A DNA stretch of 64,000 nt from Aestuariispira insulae (GTDB lineage: Bacteria > Pseudomonadota > Alphaproteobacteria > UBA8366 > Aestuariispiraceae): NCBI RefSeq assembly GCF_003385955.1, contig NZ_QRDW01000005.1:248001-312000 (forward strand), read 5' to 3'. Below are positions 61,215 to 64,000 of the stretch, piece after piece (the stretch's first letter is position 1; each line of letters starts with the position of its first letter). Both the position numbers and the translations under genes were made by a program. Under the pieces are notes generated by a model. That model ran no database searches, was not told the DNA's origin, and saw only the letters and a program-made list of their open reading frames with translations.

Positions 61215-61468
61215 AGGATTTGATGGCGCTTTATATGGTCGGGGTCTCGATTGCCGGGGGAACCATCTCGCTGGTGAGCTTTGTCGGATTGTGTAATTCG
61301 ATCCTGATGCTTCGGGATTCAGATCCTGACAAACAGCGGAAAAGTCGACGGATCCTGATCTGGTGTCTGTTATGCCTGGTGATCGGGGTCACGATCTTAC
61401 GCAATCCGGATTGGTTCCATCCGGACCATCTTCAAGCCTTGATCCGCGGGCTTGGGATGGTTGGTTGA
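61211..61468 (+). CDS. Small two-TM membrane protein (85 residues)
   Basis: An 85-residue hydrophobic protein with two membrane helices (ALYMVGVSIAGGTISLVSFV and ILIWCLLCLVIGVTIL) joined by a charged loop (RDSDPDKQRKSRR). It starts in the stop codon of the regulator gene (ATGA overlap), so translation is coupled. I do not recognise a family. The coupling suggests a small membrane partner or sensor for the regulator; this is inference. Confidence 0.7.
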   Translation: MKDLMALYMVGVSIAGGTISLVSFVGLCNSILMLRDSDPDKQRKSRRILIWCLLCLVIGVTILRNPDWFHPDHLQALIRGLGMVG

Positions 61469-61472
61469 GCCT

Positions 61473-62774
61473 TCATTCCGTGCCTTCGGCGGTGGGCTCC
61501 TTGCGGAGGATTACTTCGCGATGGGGATAAGGGATTGAGATATCGTTCTCCCGGTATTTTTCCCAGATCTTGAGCAGCACGGCGCTGCGCATGTTGGCCA
61601 GGCCATTGGCCGGATCCTCGATCCAGAAACGCAGTTCAAGATCGATAGAGCTGTCACCGAAACCCATCATCAGGCAGGTGGGTTTGGGATTGTCCAAAAC
61701 ACGCTCGGTATCATGGGCGGCCTGCTTGGCCAATTCGATGGCAAGATTCACATCTGAATCATAGGAAATCCCGATAGGCACTTTCAGGCGCACCTCCGGG
61801 CTGGAGAAAGACCAGTTTACCACGCGCTGGGTGATCAGATCCTCGTTGGGAATCAGATATTCCATACCGTCCCGTGTCACCACCGATGCATAGCGCGCAC
61901 CCAGTGAATTGATCCGGCCATAGGTTTGGCCGACCTCGATCACATCACCCGGCTTGATCGACCGGTCCAGCAGCAGGATCACGCCGCTGATCAGGTTCGA
62001 AACAACTTTCTGAAGACCAAAACCGACACCGACACCAATGGCGCCACCGAAGACGGCAAAGGCCGTCAGGTCGATACCCATGGTGGAGAGAACGGCGAGG
62101 ATCGCTACGGTAAACAGCAGAACCTTGGCCAGTTTGGCGCTTAGAACCTGCAGTGACGGGCTGAGATTGCGGGTCTGGCGCAGGCGCTGTTCCAGGACCT
62201 TGGACAAGGATGTCGCGATCCAAAGCATGATCCCGGCGGTGATCAATCCCTTGACGACGCTCAGGGCCGACAGGCGCAGATCACCAAAGGTGACGGACAA
62301 ATCATCCAGGATGGCTGAGGTTGCTTCCAGCAAATCCAGAATATCCAGGGCCGCAATGGACCAGATCACAAAGGCCACCACGCGGGACCAGTATCCGGCG
62401 CGCATGATCCCGGTCAGGAACCGGACCACGACCCAGGCGGTCAATAGGGATGCCACAATATCCAGCAGGTGCGGCGGGAAGCCTGCCGCAGTGGCCAGCA
62501 CAAGGGAGGCCAACTGTAAAATGAGCCAGAGGGCTGGCAGCGCCAGTTCGGACGATAGCGCGCAGAAACGCCGGATCGACGGCCAAAGGCTGAGATCGGA
62601 TTGTTTAGCCTTCAGTTTCCGTTGAATGGCGGGCGATATCAGCCGCGCAATGCCGAAGGCCAGCAGGATGAAGGCAGCCTGGGCGGCGGTGCCCCATGTG
62701 AGGACATGTGTCACGAACCAGGCTTCGGCCGCGAAATATAGATCCTGCAATGACTGATAGGATGGCAGTTCCAT
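61473..62774 (-). CDS. MscS-family mechanosensitive ion channel
   Basis: A 433-residue protein with several N-terminal membrane helices beyond the basic MscS core. The pore helix is glycine/alanine-rich (FGGAIGVGVGFGLQKVVSNL), followed by SGVILLLDRSIKPGDVIEVG and GRINSLGARYASVVTRDGMEYLIPN of the beta domain, and a mixed C-terminal domain ending in an acidic tail. It opens under membrane tension to release solutes during hypo-osmotic shock. It is convergent with the small membrane protein gene. Confidence 0.94.
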   Translation of the reverse strand: MELPSYQSLQDLYFAAEAWFVTHVLTWGTAAQAAFILLAFGIARLISPAIQRKLKAKQSDLSLWPSIRRFCALSSELALPALWLILQLASLVLATAAGFPPHLLDIVASLLTAWVVVRFLTGIMRAGYWSRVVAFVIWSIAALDILDLLEATSAILDDLSVTFGDLRLSALSVVKGLITAGIMLWIATSLSKVLEQRLRQTRNLSPSLQVLSAKLAKVLLFTVAILAVLSTMGIDLTAFAVFGGAIGVGVGFGLQKVVSNLISGVILLLDRSIKPGDVIEVGQTYGRINSLGARYASVVTRDGMEYLIPNEDLITQRVVNWSFSSPEVRLKVPIGISYDSDVNLAIELAKQAAHDTERVLDNPKPTCLMMGFGDSSIDLELRFWIEDPANGLANMRSAVLLKIWEKYRENDISIPYPHREVILRKEPTAEGTE

Positions 62775-62859
62775 CGATCCCTGTCACAAAAATTCTGTTG
62801 TTATCTGACAGTTTAGCCGAGATTCGCCAGATTGCGACAGGGAAATACAGGCGCGGCAG

Positions 62860-63750
62860 TCAAGCGGGTGAGATGTCATGGGGGTCCTGGTGGACGATAA
62901 CCTGTGCGCCGGGGAAACGGTCACGGATCTTGATTTCCACCTGATCGGCTATTTCATGGGCATCGGTCAGCGGCATATGGCCGGGAAGTTCCAGGTGCAT
63001 CTGGAAAAAATACGTGCTGCCCGCCTGGCGGGAGCGCAGATCATGCAGACCCAGAACCCCTTCCTGGGCCAGGGCGATGTCGCGAACCTGATTTCGGATG
63101 TCATCAGGGAGTTCCCGGTCCATCAGCATATCCAGTGCCTCGCGCCCGGTCATCCAGGCACCGCGTAAGAGATAGAGCGCCGCGGCCATGCCAAAAAGCG
63201 GATCCAGCCAGTGTAGGCCGGTGATCCCCACCAGGACCAGGGCTGCGATCACCGCCATATTGGGCAGCAAATCGCCCAAATAATGTAATCGGTCGGCGCG
63301 GATTGCGACCGAGCCTGTTCTTTTCACAACAAAGCTCTGGAAGAGAACCAGAGCCAGGGTGATCAGGATGGAGGCGGCCATGAGCGCAATACCCTGCTGG
63401 CTGTCACCCAGGGCCGGAGGATTGAATAGGCGGCGCATGGCCTGGATCACCAGGATAATGGCCGAACCGGTAACAAAGGTCGCCTGGGTCAGCGCGGCCA
63501 ACGGTTCCGCTTTGCCATGGCCGAAACGATGTTCCCGGTCGGCCGGCACCAGGGCGTGATGCACCGCCACCAAGGTGACCAGCGAGGCAAAGCCGTCCAG
63601 CAAGGAATCAATCAGGCTTGAAAGGATGGCGATGGAATCGGTGGCGGCCCAGGCCCAGGCTTTCAACGAGATCAGCAGCAGGGCCGTTGCAGTCGAGGCA
63701 TAGGTTGCCGCCCGCATCCACCCTTTCGCACCATGCATGTTTTTATCCAT
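62860..63750 (-). CDS. Cation diffusion facilitator (FieF-like metal exporter)
   Basis: About 296 residues from the ATG at 63750; the frame runs to 63822 but the extension is not conserved-looking and overlaps the upstream gene. It has six membrane helices, with metal-site motifs SLIDSLLDG in helix 2 and RADRLHYLGDLLPN in helix 5, and HRFGHGKAEPL between. The cytoplasmic C-terminal domain contains MHLELPGHMPLTDAHEIAD. It exports a divalent metal (iron, zinc or similar) in exchange for protons. Confidence 0.92.
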   Translation of the reverse strand: MDKNMHGAKGWMRAATYASTATALLLISLKAWAWAATDSIAILSSLIDSLLDGFASLVTLVAVHHALVPADREHRFGHGKAEPLAALTQATFVTGSAIILVIQAMRRLFNPPALGDSQQGIALMAASILITLALVLFQSFVVKRTGSVAIRADRLHYLGDLLPNMAVIAALVLVGITGLHWLDPLFGMAAALYLLRGAWMTGREALDMLMDRELPDDIRNQVRDIALAQEGVLGLHDLRSRQAGSTYFFQMHLELPGHMPLTDAHEIADQVEIKIRDRFPGAQVIVHQDPHDISPA

Positions 63751-63797
63751 GGCCGGGATTATACCGTGATTTAGGGAGCGGGCGGAATAGTCCTGGT

Positions 63798-64000
63798 TCA
63801 GCGGACGGTCATGCAGGCGCATTCCGCCATTTGGGAGACCTTCTGCGAGACGCTGCCAACCAGCAGGGTTTTCAGACGGCCCAGGCCCCGGCTGCCCATG
63901 ACAATGAGATCTGCGTCCACCTGGCTGGCATAGGCCAAGATCCGGCTGGCGGCATCCCCGTCGGTGGAATGGGTGGCGATATTGGCGACACCTGACTTTT
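63798..64000 (-). CDS. Universal stress protein (UspA) family, C-terminal part
   Basis: The gene runs off the right edge. The visible 67 codons on the minus strand read the end of a UspA fold: ASRILAYASQVDADLIVMGS, RGLGRLKTLLVGSVSQKVSQ, then ECACMTVR and stop. The GSRGxG-x9-GSVS pattern is the ATP-binding motif of the family. The CDF gene starts 48 bp downstream, so both may be co-transcribed. Confidence 0.88.
   Translation of the reverse strand, partial: KSGVANIATHSTDGDAASRILAYASQVDADLIVMGSRGLGRLKTLLVGSVSQKVSQMAECACMTVR

Overview
The window looks like part of an alphaproteobacterial chromosome, moderately GC-rich. Supporting evidence is the murA-DUF2948 gene pair, a DUF2336 protein, an alphaproteobacterial-size dCTP deaminase, a short-chain fatty acyl (ScfR/RamB-type) regulator, and a tRNA-Thr with encoded CCA. 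A marine Rhodospirillales/Sneathiella/Kordiimonas-like organism is plausible, but the species cannot be fixed from the sequence alone.

Positions 1-40520 are most of an exosortase A (XrtA/PEP-CTERM) exopolysaccharide and protein-sorting locus. It holds the C-terminal end of the sigma-54 activator PrsR, two full-length TPR proteins of the PrsT family, GalE, a WalW-type deacetylase, an acyltransferase, a flippase and a PEP-CTERM substrate protein. It also holds the XrtA-type chain-length determinant, an O-antigen-ligase-like polymerase, an asparagine-synthase-like protein, three glycosyltransferases, WecC, the kinase PrsK, a metallophosphoesterase, the TIGR03013-type initiating sugar transferase and a GNAT-fold acyltransferase. 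Embedded in it are two large RTX proteins of 929 and 2312 residues. They share a roughly 680-700-residue domain that may act on polysaccharide. The exosortase itself, a BY-kinase and a type I secretion system are not in the window.

The regulatory logic can be read in the DNA. Upstream of the PEP-CTERM gene (11464) there is a strong sigma-54 -24/-12 element, a perfect match to the IHF consensus, and an upstream TCGG..TGAC element. The same three-part layout with almost identical spacing lies upstream of the DUF2336 gene (38312). I infer that PrsK/PrsR drives both genes, which would place the DUF2336 protein in the PEP-CTERM regulon.

Positions 40521-53030 are chromosomal housekeeping and small metabolic units. 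They comprise tRNA-Thr, a 53-residue basic protein, dcd, murA-DUF2948, a MarR regulator, a TerB-like protein, alanine dehydrogenase, and a TauE/SafE permease - YwrD-type gamma-glutamyltransferase - GntR operon. There follow a solute-binding protein, a TetR regulator divergent from an exported VOC protein (with two matching operator palindromes between them), and a BepA-like M48 lipoprotein protease.

Positions 53030-64000 hold a PilZ protein, a MOSC protein, a complete LIV-type ABC importer (binding protein, two permeases, two ATPases) divergent from the ScfR-type regulator, a two-TM small protein, an MscS channel, a CDF metal exporter and the end of a UspA-family protein.
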